From Chloroflexota bacterium (GTDB lineage: Bacteria; Chloroflexota; Dehalococcoidia; DSTF01; RBG-16-68-14), in contig JACZTE010000014.1 in assembly GCA_022573935.1 (NCBI GenBank), forward strand, positions 1 through 10,780: DNA of 10,780 bases, read 5' to 3'. The notes under the pieces were generated by a model. The model saw nothing but the letters and a program-made list of their open reading frames with translations. It made no database searches and was not told the origin of the DNA. Below, piece by piece: positions 1 through 5,267 of this stretch. The position numbers were made by a program, and so were the translations under genes. Numbering within the stretch: position 1 is the stretch's first letter; every line of letters begins with the position of its first letter.

Positions 1-2
1 AC

Positions 3-569
3 GTCTTTTCCGACGGCAAGCTCTATAACGGCCACGACGCGAAGTCGGCCATCGACGCGCGCGGCTCGCTGAAGAACGCGATATCGAATATCGGCTCCAT
101 CGCGACGCGCGGCGTGTTGCTGGATGTGGCGGGACACTACGGCGTGGATCACCTCGAACCGGATCACGAAATTACGGTCGAGGAAGTCGAAACCATCGCG
201 GAAAAGCAAGGGGTGTCCATCGGCTCGGGCGACGCCCTGCTCTTTCGCACGGGATGGTTGAACGTCTGGAAAGATGACGAAGACGCCTTCAACGCCGCGC
301 AGCCGGGTCCGAGCCTGGCCGTCGCGCAATGGGCCGGCGACAAGGAAGTGCCTATCATGGCGGCGGACAATAGCGCGGTCGAGTTGTATCCGATCGAGGG
401 CATGCCGGTTCACCAAGAGTTCATCTGGAAACAGGGCGCCTACTTGATGGAGCTCCTGGACCTCGAGGCGCTCGCGGCGGACAAGGTCTACGAATTCCTC
501 TTCGTTGTCGCGCCGCTGAACATCGCCATGGGCATGGGCAGCCCCATCACGCCCCTGGCCATCTGTTGA
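3..569 (+). CDS. Cyclase family protein (kynurenine formamidase-like metal hydrolase), 5' truncated
   Basis: The reading frame is open from base 3 to the TGA at 567-569, giving 188 residues; the start lies outside the window. The segment GVLLDVAGHYGVDHLEPDH, then GDALLFRTGW, then PIMAADNSAVELYP, and the closing PVHQEFIWKQGAYLMELLDL and APLNIAMGMGSPITPLAI follow the order of the C-terminal half of the cyclase family (PF04199). Members hydrolyse amide or lactone bonds such as N-formylkynurenine with a divalent metal. Members of this longer type are usually around 300 residues, so roughly the first third is missing, including the family's HxGTHxD metal motif; the catalytic site therefore cannot be checked. 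The substrate cannot be told from sequence. The stop overlaps the start of the next gene by one base, so the two are probably co-transcribed. An internal TTG at 114 is not a credible start because family-like sequence continues upstream of it. Confidence 0.85.
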   Translation, partial: VFSDGKLYNGHDAKSAIDARGSLKNAISNIGSIATRGVLLDVAGHYGVDHLEPDHEITVEEVETIAEKQGVSIGSGDALLFRTGWLNVWKDDEDAFNAAQPGPSLAVAQWAGDKEVPIMAADNSAVELYPIEGMPVHQEFIWKQGAYLMELLDLEALAADKVYEFLFVVAPLNIAMGMGSPITPLAIC

Positions 570-991
570 TGACCGAAACAGATCCCCGGCTGGAAGGGTA
601 CACGCTTTGGCAAGGGGAAGATCCCTTTGAAGACCATTGCGGTCCCCTCTACTACCGCCGAGACGAAGACGGCCGCTACCGTTGCGCCATGATCGTCGAG
701 AAACAGCACACCAATAGCCAAGGCGGGCTCCACGGCGGCATGATGATGACCTTCGCGGATTTCGCCACGATCTTCATCGCGCGCCCTCCCCTTGACACGA
801 TTCGCGGGGTCACGATTAGTTTCAAATCGGAGTTCGTTTCCGTGGGGCAACTGGGGGAATTCTTGGAAGCGGAGGGGGAAGTCACGCACGAGACGAACAG
901 CCTGCTCTTCGTGCGCGGAAAAATATTCGCGGGCGACCGGCTTATCCTCAATTTCTCCTCGGTGTTCAAGAAATTGGGGCCGCGAGAATAG
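569..991 (+). CDS. PaaI-family hotdog-fold thioesterase
   Basis: A 140-residue protein, the normal size for a single hotdog-fold acyl-CoA thioesterase. The signature is the segment HGGMMMTFADFA at residues 55-66. It contains the HGG turn and Asp64 at the position of the catalytic acid on the central hotdog helix; Asn49 precedes it in the substrate-binding loop. The C-terminal strands (FKSEFVSVGQLGEFLEAEGEV) also fit the family. Enzymes of this type hydrolyse phenylacetyl-CoA-like or other aromatic and short acyl-CoA thioesters in the cytoplasm; the exact substrate is unknown here. I chose ATG 569, which overlaps the upstream stop as TGATG, over the in-frame TTG one codon earlier. No clear Shine-Dalgarno is present, so translation is probably coupled to the cyclase gene. 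A hydrolase plus a thioesterase suggests degradation of an aromatic or cyclic acid, which is an inference. Confidence 0.88.
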   Translation: MTETDPRLEGYTLWQGEDPFEDHCGPLYYRRDEDGRYRCAMIVEKQHTNSQGGLHGGMMMTFADFATIFIARPPLDTIRGVTISFKSEFVSVGQLGEFLEAEGEVTHETNSLLFVRGKIFAGDRLILNFSSVFKKLGPRE

Positions 992-1073
992 CGAAGGCGC
1001 GTCGAAGCGGCGGAACTACGGGCCCCAATATCGGTCAATTTCGGAGCGTTGGTTCGCCAATAGAGAAGTTTAA

Positions 1074-1196
1074 TATCAGTACTTGGACGTTCACGTCGAT
1101 GAATACGTTGATGAAGACTTCGCCTCGTTCGAACGCGCCGCCTCCGCCCTCCGTCGCGCCATCGGCTACTGGCGCCGGCAGGAGGGGATGGACTAG
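1074..1196 (+). pseudogene. Possible C-terminal remnant of an unidentified gene (about 40 codons)
   Basis: After a TAA at 1071-1073 a frame reads YLDVHVDEYVDEDF, then ASFERAASALRRAIGYWRR, then QEGMD and a TAG at 1194-1196. It has protein-like character: an acidic aromatic stretch followed by an amphipathic Ala/Arg helix. The TAG lies two bases before the GAGGAG ribosome binding site of the next small ORF, the spacing expected for an upstream operon partner. There is no convincing start codon (only a TTG at 1083), so it may be the tail of a gene whose 5' part is lost in the rearranged zone. I do not recognise the family. It could also be a chance open frame in GC-rich DNA. Confidence 0.3.
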
Positions 1197-1197
1197 C

Positions 1198-1203
1198 GAG
1201 GAG
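1198..1203 (+). promoter_or_regulatory. Ribosome binding site GAGGAG before ATG 1210
   Basis: GAGGAG ends six bases before ATG 1210, which is good spacing. It argues that the start at 1210 is a genuine ancestral start codon, not the longer in-frame ATG at 1099, although the gene behind it is now only 44 codons long. Confidence 0.55.
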
Positions 1204-1209
1204 TTCGCG

Positions 1210-1344
1210 ATGTCTACAAAGGTGCAACTACTCGTCGGCACGAGCAACGGCCAAGTCTTCGCCAGCTCGGACGGCGGCGATCACTGGCAGCGCCTTCCTG
1301 GCGACCTCCCGCCGGTGCTGTCCGTCGCATGCGCGGTCAGCTGA
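1210..1344 (+). pseudogene. Internally deleted BNR/sialidase-like beta-propeller gene, stub A
   Basis: This short frame encodes 44 residues. It begins MSTKVQLLVGT and continues SNGQVFASSDGGDHW, then QRLPGDLPPVLSVACAV. The second part matches the C-terminal end of the BNR-repeat / exo-alpha-sialidase-like / YCF48-related beta-propeller proteins, in which a GTS.GQLFAS.D.GD.W blade is followed by LPP.LSV and the end of the protein. The first part resembles the usual N-terminus of the same family (start, short strand, LLVGT, then a glycine). The two are joined at the shared VGT motif, as expected if recombination between repeated propeller motifs removed some 300 internal codons. The full family protein is roughly 320-380 residues. 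The codons from 1234 to 1338 are 92% identical to stub B. A functional 44-residue peptide is possible but less likely. Confidence 0.55.
1234..1338 (+). repeat. Direct repeat, copy A of the propeller C-terminus
   Basis: Counted by eye against 2407-2511, this copy differs at 8 of 105 bases with no gaps. Four of the eight differences are synonymous third-position changes; the rest cause L/V, A/S and T/A substitutions. The copies are in the same orientation, about 1.17 kb apart. Confidence 0.85.
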
Positions 1345-1357
1345 TCGCCGAATCGGA

Positions 1358-1456
1358 TGCGGCGGCGGAAGTAGCGACAAGGCAGAAATCGAGGAGGCCG
1401 CCGCCGCCCTCTTCATGCTCTGTCGGCCACCGAGGAATGACCAAGGACTTGACTAA
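1358..1456 (+). pseudogene. Possible remnant of an NTF2-like lipoprotein gene
   Basis: Frame 2 reads CGGGSSDKAEIEEAAAALF, then MLCRPPRNDQGLD and TAA at 1454-1456. The start resembles the mature N-terminus of the lipoprotein encoded at 3634 (CGGGSSDEREIGKMMETFF) and more weakly that at 4128 (CGEDKNEADIRDTIEGFY). There is no signal peptide or start codon upstream, and the similarity fades after about 20 residues. This would be a decayed third member of the family lying just after propeller stub A. The alternative is chance: Gly/Ser-rich runs after a lipobox cysteine are low-complexity, and GGC GGC GGA codons are common in GC-rich DNA. Confidence 0.3.
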
Positions 1457-1477
1457 TGCGACATGCGAGATTATGAT
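1449..1477 (+). promoter_or_regulatory. Sigma70-type promoter TTGACT-17-TATGAT
   Basis: TTGACT at 1449-1454 and TATGAT at 1472-1477 are separated by exactly 17 bases, close to consensus at both boxes. Transcription would start near 1484, about 50 bases ahead of ATG 1534. It lies in the lower-GC block and probably travels with the propeptide gene it precedes. The -35 box overlaps the end of the putative lipoprotein remnant. Confidence 0.6.
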
Positions 1478-1519
1478 CGCCTCGTGGTAGCAAAACTTTG
1501 CCTCAATGCTGCCAGAAAT

Positions 1520-1525
1520 GGAGGG
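1520..1525 (+). promoter_or_regulatory. Ribosome binding site GGAGGG before ATG 1534
   Basis: GGAGGG ends eight bases before ATG 1534. It decides between that start and the longer TTG start at 1498, which would put 12 polar residues ahead of the signal peptide. Confidence 0.65.
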
Positions 1526-1533
1526 AAACGGAT

Positions 1534-2217
1534 ATGAAGATTAGGAATTTATCAGTTGCAGTCTTATTCATCGTGAGTTTGTTATTTGTAACCACGGCAT
1601 TCGGTCGTCAGATTGAGCCCGATGTGGTGCGTCAAGACGAGAGTGCTGCACAGGCAGCCGATATAGCCATTCTCGCGAGTGAGACAGGCCTTCCAGTAGA
1701 GAGTGTTGAGGACGTCATAGCGTTCCAACAAGCCTTCGCGAAGTATGCGGACGAACTTATCATCCGCTTTCCGGATCAGATTTCGGTTGTTTGGGTGGAG
1801 CCGGTCCCTAACACGAGAGGCCACATCCAGTTTACCGGGGAAGTACCTTCAGAGGTCAGCTCAGAACTCAAGGGGCAAGGTCTTCTAGATGCAAACAGCG
1901 TCGTCCTCGCTGGAGGGGGCATGATCTCGATGGCAGATCATGCACGCCGCGCCGAGTTGGCAGCCGAGGCGCTGGTAGACCAGGGATACCGGAACTTCCT
2001 TACGTTTTTCGACCCCATCGACAAGGTGATCCGCATCGAACTTCGGCTCCCTGAGGGGACAACGCAGCCGAGTAAGTTAGACATCCTCGGGGCGGTGCAG
2101 AACCGCGTACGGGCTCGGTTGCAAGGCAGAGCCGCTACGGTAGATGCACTTAACCTCGAACTGACCGTGATCACAGGCTCTGGCCCGATCATCACGAACA
2201 ACCATAGCCGAGGCTGA
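1534..2217 (+). pseudogene. Secreted protease propeptide-like protein lacking its S1 catalytic domain
   Basis: A 227-residue frame opens with a signal peptide: MKIR, a hydrophobic stretch over residues 5-20, then an A-F-G cleavage region. The rest (ILASETGLPVESVEDVIAF, ADELIIRFPDQISVVWVEP, HIQFTGEVP, then a long alpha/beta region) has the look of the N-terminal propeptide of streptogrisin / alpha-lytic-type S1 proteases. There the propeptide folds the enzyme and is then removed. The mature protease, with its His-Asp-Ser triad, is absent. After HSRG and the TGA at 2215-2217 the same frame continues NWLRNDGVRD before it dissolves near 2250. That is the kind of sequence that begins a mature S1 domain, so TGA may be a GGA-to-TGA nonsense change in an older, longer gene. 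Its own promoter and ribosome binding site look intact, so the fragment may still be expressed. G+C is 45-55% in lines sampled, well below its neighbours, which suggests transfer. Family assignment is from memory. Confidence 0.5.
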
Positions 2218-2282
2218 AACTGGCTTCGCAATGATGGGGTCAGGGACTGGACTACGCGGCTAGCCCTGGCGGGACTGTCATA

Positions 2283-2312
2283 AAGACTGGACCAGTTTTC
2301 GGGGGCAGGTCA
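2283..2312 (+). mobile_element. Possible solo terminus of an IS3-family insertion sequence
   Basis: Read on the - strand from 2312, the sequence starts TGACCTGCCCCCGAAAACTG and continues GTCCAGTCTTT. Many IS3-family inverted repeats have this form: TG at the tip, a C-rich run, then AAAACTGG-CCA. The tip falls exactly where recognisable propeller coding sequence (stub B) begins. No matching second end and no transposase were found, so this would be a leftover end of a deleted element. Treat as tentative. Confidence 0.3.
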
Positions 2313-2313
2313 G

Positions 2314-2517
2314 CCGCTCACCGAAGGACTGCCCGGCCCGAACAGCTACCAGAGCGTCTATCGCGAGGGGCTGGACACAGACGGCCTCGATCCGGAAGGC
2401 GTCTACGTCGGCACGAGCAACGGCCAGCTCTTCGCCAGCGCGGACGGCGGCGATCACTGGCAGCGCCTTCCCGGCGACCTCCCGCCCGTGCTGTCCGTCA
2501 CCTGCGCGGTGTACTAG
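2314..2517 (+). pseudogene. C-terminal fragment of a BNR/sialidase-like beta-propeller gene, stub B
   Basis: The frame reads PLTEGLPGPNSYQSVYREG, LDTDGLDPEGVYVGTSNGQ, LFASADGGDHWQRLPGDLPP and VLSVTCAVY to a TAG at 2515-2517. The order LT.GLP, Y..V.RE, TDGLDP.GVY.GTS.GQLFAS.D.GD.W, LPP.LSV is the conserved C-terminal end of the bacterial sialidase-like / YCF48-related propeller family. About 67 residues remain of a protein normally near 350. No start codon or ribosome binding site precedes it, and the in-frame upstream sequence back to a TAA at 2281 is not family-like, so the gene has lost its 5' part. The zinc alcohol dehydrogenase begins 30 bases after the stop. It is 92% identical to stub A over the shared 105 bases, so the two are recent copies or halves of one disrupted locus. 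Confidence 0.7.
2407..2511 (+). repeat. Direct repeat, copy B of the propeller C-terminus
   Basis: Partner of 1234-1338, same orientation, 97 of 105 bases identical without gaps. Upstream of 2407 the similarity stops: copy B carries further family sequence, whereas copy A carries the N-terminus-like codons. Confidence 0.85.
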
Positions 2518-2547
2518 TCCGTCCGAAGAGTGGAGAGGAGACCCGCG

Positions 2548-3612
2548 ATGAAAGCCGCCGTACTGCGAGCAGTGAACCAGCCGATGGAGATCGAAGAGGT
2601 GACGCTGGACGACCCCGGGCCAGGCCAACTGCTGGTGAAGACCGCTGCCTCCGGCGTCTGCCACAGCGACCTCCATTTCATCGAGGGTCTCTGGCCTAGC
2701 CCCCTGCCCGTTGTGCTCGGGCACGAGGCGGCGGGCGTCGTCGAGCAGGTCGGCCCCGGCGTCACCCACGCGGGGCCGGGCGACCACGTGGTGCTCCTCT
2801 TCGTCCCCTTCTGCGGGAGCTGCCGCTACTGCAACACCGGACGGCCCTACCTCTGCGGACGGGGCCGCACCGGCGGCCAAACGCTGCACATCGGCGAGCA
2901 GGCGGTCGCTCCCTTCGCCTCGATCTCCTCCTTCGCCGAATACATGATGGTGCCGGAAGGTGGCGTCGTGAAGATCAAGAAAGAGGTGCCGCTGGACAAG
3001 GCGGCGCTGGTGGGCTGTGGCGTGATGACCGGCGTGGGCGCCGCGATCAACACCGCCAAGGTACAACCTGGCACCTCCTGCGCCGTCATCGGTGCCGGCG
3101 GCGTCGGCCTCAACGTCATCCAGGGCTGCGCCCTTGCCGGCGCCGAGCGCATCATTGCTATCGACATCCACGCCAACAAGCTGGAGATGGCGCGCGAGTT
3201 CGGCGCGACCCACGTCATCGACGCCTCGAACGAGGACGCGGTGGCGAAAGTGCGGGAGTTGACCAACGGCGGCGCGGACTACGCGTTCGAGGTGATCGGC
3301 CTGCCAGAGGCGATCACCCAGGCCTTCGAAATGGTGCGGCGCGGTGGCGAGGCGATCGTCGTCGGCATGGCGCCCATCGGCTCGGAGGTGACGATCAGCG
3401 CCCCCGCGTTCATGGCGGAAAAGGTGCTGCGAGGCTGCGTCTACGGCTCCTCACGGCCGCGCTATGACATGCCGCGCCTCCTCGATCTCTACATGGCCGG
3501 CAAGCGCAAGCTGGACGAACTCGTCTCGCGCACCTATCCGCTCGAGGGGATCAACGAGGCCTTCGCCGCCATGAAGAACGGCGAAGTGGCGCGAAGCGTC
3601 ATCGTATTCTAG
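2548..3612 (+). CDS. Zinc-dependent medium-chain alcohol dehydrogenase
   Basis: A 354-residue cytoplasmic oxidoreductase of the zinc-containing medium-chain family, expected to interconvert an alcohol and its aldehyde or ketone using NAD(H). The GroES-like half shows the catalytic zinc ligands Cys38 (GVCHSD), His59-Glu60 (LGHEAAGVV) and Cys157 (VGCGVMTG), and the structural-zinc lobe Cys89, Cys92, Cys95 and Cys103. The Rossmann half has GAGGVG at 182-187, and Asp206 at the end of the second strand (IIAIDI), which favours NAD over NADP. Length and ligand set fit the class III / NDMA-type branch, but the substrate cannot be read from sequence. ATG 2548 is preceded by AGGAG with seven bases of spacing. 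An in-frame GTG at 2530 would lie upstream of that site and is rejected. The gene follows propeller stub B and precedes the lipoprotein pair by 21 bases, so it may be co-transcribed with them. Confidence 0.92.
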   Translation: MKAAVLRAVNQPMEIEEVTLDDPGPGQLLVKTAASGVCHSDLHFIEGLWPSPLPVVLGHEAAGVVEQVGPGVTHAGPGDHVVLLFVPFCGSCRYCNTGRPYLCGRGRTGGQTLHIGEQAVAPFASISSFAEYMMVPEGGVVKIKKEVPLDKAALVGCGVMTGVGAAINTAKVQPGTSCAVIGAGGVGLNVIQGCALAGAERIIAIDIHANKLEMAREFGATHVIDASNEDAVAKVRELTNGGADYAFEVIGLPEAITQAFEMVRRGGEAIVVGMAPIGSEVTISAPAFMAEKVLRGCVYGSSRPRYDMPRLLDLYMAGKRKLDELVSRTYPLEGINEAFAAMKNGEVARSVIVF

Positions 3613-3633
3613 GGGGAGTAGAGGCATCGTCAG

Positions 3634-4131
3634 ATGAAATTGTGCGTGTTTCTGCTGGCTACCGTCGCTGCGGTAGCCGTCGCATGCGGCGGGGGCAGCA
3701 GCGACGAGCGCGAGATCGGCAAGATGATGGAGACCTTCTTCAGCGCGCTGGGTGACGATCCCGCCGAAGCCTATGATCTCCTCGCTCAGAAGTGCCGGCA
3801 AACGGTCAGCTACAGCGACTTCACCGACACAACGGTTGCGTTGGGAACCTTCCTGGGTGTAAACCAGATCAAGATTCGCAACGTCGAGATCGTCGGGCGG
3901 AAAGGTAACATGGTCCTAGCCGACTTAGATATCGTCCTCCTACTGCCCGGCGAAGAGCTGCCCTTCAGCGGCGACGCGCTTGGTCAGGGGTGGTTCGTCA
4001 AGGAGAACGACGGCTGGCGGCTGGCAGACTGCGAGAACTTCCTGCCGCCGGAGGCGAACGGTGGAGCAGAAGGTTCGACCGCTGTGCTCTACGCTGCTAG
4101 GTACCAACGCTTGAGAGGAGACGACCGATGA
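3634..4131 (+). CDS. Lipoprotein with NTF2-like domain
   Basis: A 165-residue predicted lipoprotein of unknown function. The signal peptide is MKLC, a hydrophobic core, and the lipobox AVAC with the lipidated cysteine at residue 18, so it should be anchored to the outer face of the cytoplasmic membrane. A Gly/Ser linker follows. Residues about 27-134 have the pattern of an NTF2/SnoaL-like (DUF4878-type) cone: helix EIGKMMETFFSALGD, a second helix ending in LLAQKC, then beta strands ending in FVKENDGWRLADC. Cys54 and Cys133 bracket the domain and are conserved in the downstream paralogue. The last 30 residues are Gly/Ala-rich and then basic and may be disordered. A weak AGAGG lies nine bases before ATG 3634. 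The stop overlaps the next start as ATGA, so the two paralogues should be translated together and may form a complex. Confidence 0.8.
   Translation: MKLCVFLLATVAAVAVACGGGSSDEREIGKMMETFFSALGDDPAEAYDLLAQKCRQTVSYSDFTDTTVALGTFLGVNQIKIRNVEIVGRKGNMVLADLDIVLLLPGEELPFSGDALGQGWFVKENDGWRLADCENFLPPEANGGAEGSTAVLYAARYQRLRGDDR
4113..4120 (+). promoter_or_regulatory. Ribosome binding site GAGAGGAG for the DUF3105 lipoprotein
   Basis: GAGAGGAG lies inside the end of the upstream gene and ends seven bases before ATG 4128. It supports that start and independent initiation on top of ATGA coupling. Confidence 0.65.
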
Positions 4132-5135
4132 AGTGGTGTGCACTGCTGCTGGCAGCCCTCGCGGCGATACTCATCGCCTGCGGAGAGGATAAGAACGAGG
4201 CCGATATCAGAGACACAATAGAAGGCTTCTACCAGGCCATCAACAGCGATCCCCCGAAGGCCTACACCTACCTCGCCCAGGAGTGCAAAGACGAGATCAA
4301 CTTCATCGAGTTTGCCACCGGCCTCACCTTCTTCGACGGCTTCCTCGGCGAGAGCGAGCTGGAGGTGAGGAACCTGGAGATCCTCGATCGCGAGGATGAT
4401 GAGATCGAGGCTTCCTTCGACGTGGTGCTCATCTCGGACGGCGAGGAGATTCCGATATCGGAAGAGTTTGGGGACGACGGCCCCACGCCCTTCGTGAAAG
4501 AGAACGGCCGCTGGCGTTTGGCCAACTGCGTAGGCATCGCGCGGTTCGAGGATGCCGAGGCAGCACCGACGCCGGCCAGCAACCGAGACGCGCGGTTGGC
4601 CACCGCGCGAGCGGCCGAGGCCGACAACGAGCCCCTCCTGCCCGGCGACCACGTGAACCTGCCCGCGATCTACGGTGGCCCCTACCCCGACACGGCCCCG
4701 CACATCAGGAGAATCATCATCACTCTCGTCGATGGCAACAGCAACCCGCCCGCCGGCGGCCCGCACTGGGGCAACGGCGCCTGCCCGGCCGATCCCGCGC
4801 GCGCGCCCGACTTCTGCGGGCCCGTGCCCTGGGGCATCTACCGCCTGCCCTGGCAGGCCGAGAGCCTGGTCCACAACATGGAGCACGCCGGTGTCATCCT
4901 CTGGTACAACACCAGCGACCAAGCGATCATCGACGAGCTGGAGGGTCTGATCGTGGAGCGGCTCAACGCCGGCCAACTGCTCGTGATGACGCCGTACCCT
5001 GCGATGGAGGCAGAGCATATCGCCCTCACCGGCTGGTCGCGCATCGACAAGTTCCCCGTCGAGGAGTACAGCCGCGAGCGCGTAGAGCAGTTCATCGACG
5101 TCCACGAGCGGCGCTTCAACCCGGAGGACTTCTAA
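4128..5135 (+). CDS. Lipoprotein fusing an NTF2-like domain to a DUF3105 domain
   Basis: A 335-residue predicted lipoprotein in two parts. The lipobox is LIAC with Cys18. Residues about 25-137 are a paralogue of the previous protein (shared pattern: helix, F--A, DP--AY--LAQ-C, L-VRN-EI, VL---GEE-P, FVKEN--WRLA-C), including the cysteine pair, here Cys53 and Cys134. An Ala/Thr-rich linker (about 143-170) leads to a C-terminal domain matching DUF3105. That part carries IYGGPYPDTAPH, then GGPHW (210-214), PVPWGIY (232-238) and the hallmark VHNMEHAGVILWY (248-260), with a further cysteine pair at 219 and 230. DUF3105 is widespread in Actinobacteria and Chloroflexota and has no assigned activity. 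Its clustered His/Glu residues could bind a metal, which is my inference. The gene arose by tandem duplication plus domain fusion. A 6-bp hairpin follows 22 bases after the stop. Confidence 0.82.
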   Translation: MKWCALLLAALAAILIACGEDKNEADIRDTIEGFYQAINSDPPKAYTYLAQECKDEINFIEFATGLTFFDGFLGESELEVRNLEILDREDDEIEASFDVVLISDGEEIPISEEFGDDGPTPFVKENGRWRLANCVGIARFEDAEAAPTPASNRDARLATARAAEADNEPLLPGDHVNLPAIYGGPYPDTAPHIRRIIITLVDGNSNPPAGGPHWGNGACPADPARAPDFCGPVPWGIYRLPWQAESLVHNMEHAGVILWYNTSDQAIIDELEGLIVERLNAGQLLVMTPYPAMEAEHIALTGWSRIDKFPVEEYSRERVEQFIDVHERRFNPEDF

Positions 5136-5157
5136 CGCCGCGATTGACCTAATAGGA

Positions 5158-5173
5158 GCGACCGTCGGGTCGC
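5158..5173 (+). terminator. Short GC-rich hairpin after the lipoprotein operon
   Basis: GCGACC (5158-5163) and GGTCGC (5168-5173) pair perfectly around a four-base loop, starting 22 bases after the stop of the DUF3105 gene. No T-run follows, so it is at best a weak or factor-assisted terminator. It does separate the lipoprotein genes from the next promoter. Confidence 0.3.
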
Positions 5174-5205
5174 CCTGCGCGGGTTGCCGGCAGCAGCCTG
5201 GAGAA

Positions 5206-5235
5206 TTGACGGGCGATACCCCCAGCGGGTATCAT
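5206..5235 (+). promoter_or_regulatory. Sigma70-type promoter TTGACG-18-TATCAT for the cysteine desulfurase
   Basis: TTGACG at 5206-5211 and TATCAT at 5230-5235 are 18 bases apart, 32 bases ahead of ATG 5268. This places transcription start near 5242 with a short leader. It starts the transcription unit that runs through the cysteine desulfurase, the unknown protein and pth. Confidence 0.6.
5215..5233. promoter_or_regulatory. Perfect palindrome GATACCC-N5-GGGTATC, candidate operator
   Basis: GATACCC (5215-5221) and GGGTATC (5227-5233) are exact inverted repeats with a five-base spacer. They sit between the -35 and -10 boxes and overlap the -10 box by four bases. A dimeric repressor bound here would block RNA polymerase. 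The controlled gene is a cysteine desulfurase, so an Rrf2/IscR-type or other sulfur- or iron-sensing regulator is an attractive but unproven candidate; the sequence does not match an IscR consensus I can recall. Confidence 0.45.
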
Positions 5236-5267
5236 CAAGTACGCTGTACCGAATACACCGCAAGCAT

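Noticed and set aside
1074..1196. Similarity of the small upstream frame to ribosomal protein bS21 (FERA, LRR pattern)
   Set aside because: Only a loose resemblance of a basic amphipathic helix; the bS21 core order is not there and no start codon exists.
1099..1209. Longer start for the 1210-1344 frame, beginning at ATG 1099
   Set aside because: The added residues are Pro/Ser/Ala-rich noise, no ribosome binding site precedes 1099, and GAGGAG sits correctly before 1210.
2278..3213. Long - strand open frame opposite the alcohol dehydrogenase
   Set aside because: It mirrors a gene with complete zinc and NAD motifs, has His/Ala/Gly/Asp-rich low-information sequence typical of antisense frames in GC-rich genes, and matches no family I recognise.
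4089..5105. Long - strand open frame opposite the DUF3105 lipoprotein
   Set aside because: The + strand carries the lipobox, paralogy to its neighbour and the DUF3105 motif; the antisense frame is a codon-bias shadow.
5184..5267. 28-residue N-terminal extension of the cysteine desulfurase
   Set aside because: It overlaps the TTGACG/TATCAT promoter and the palindrome, and family proteins begin about seven residues before LDYAST.
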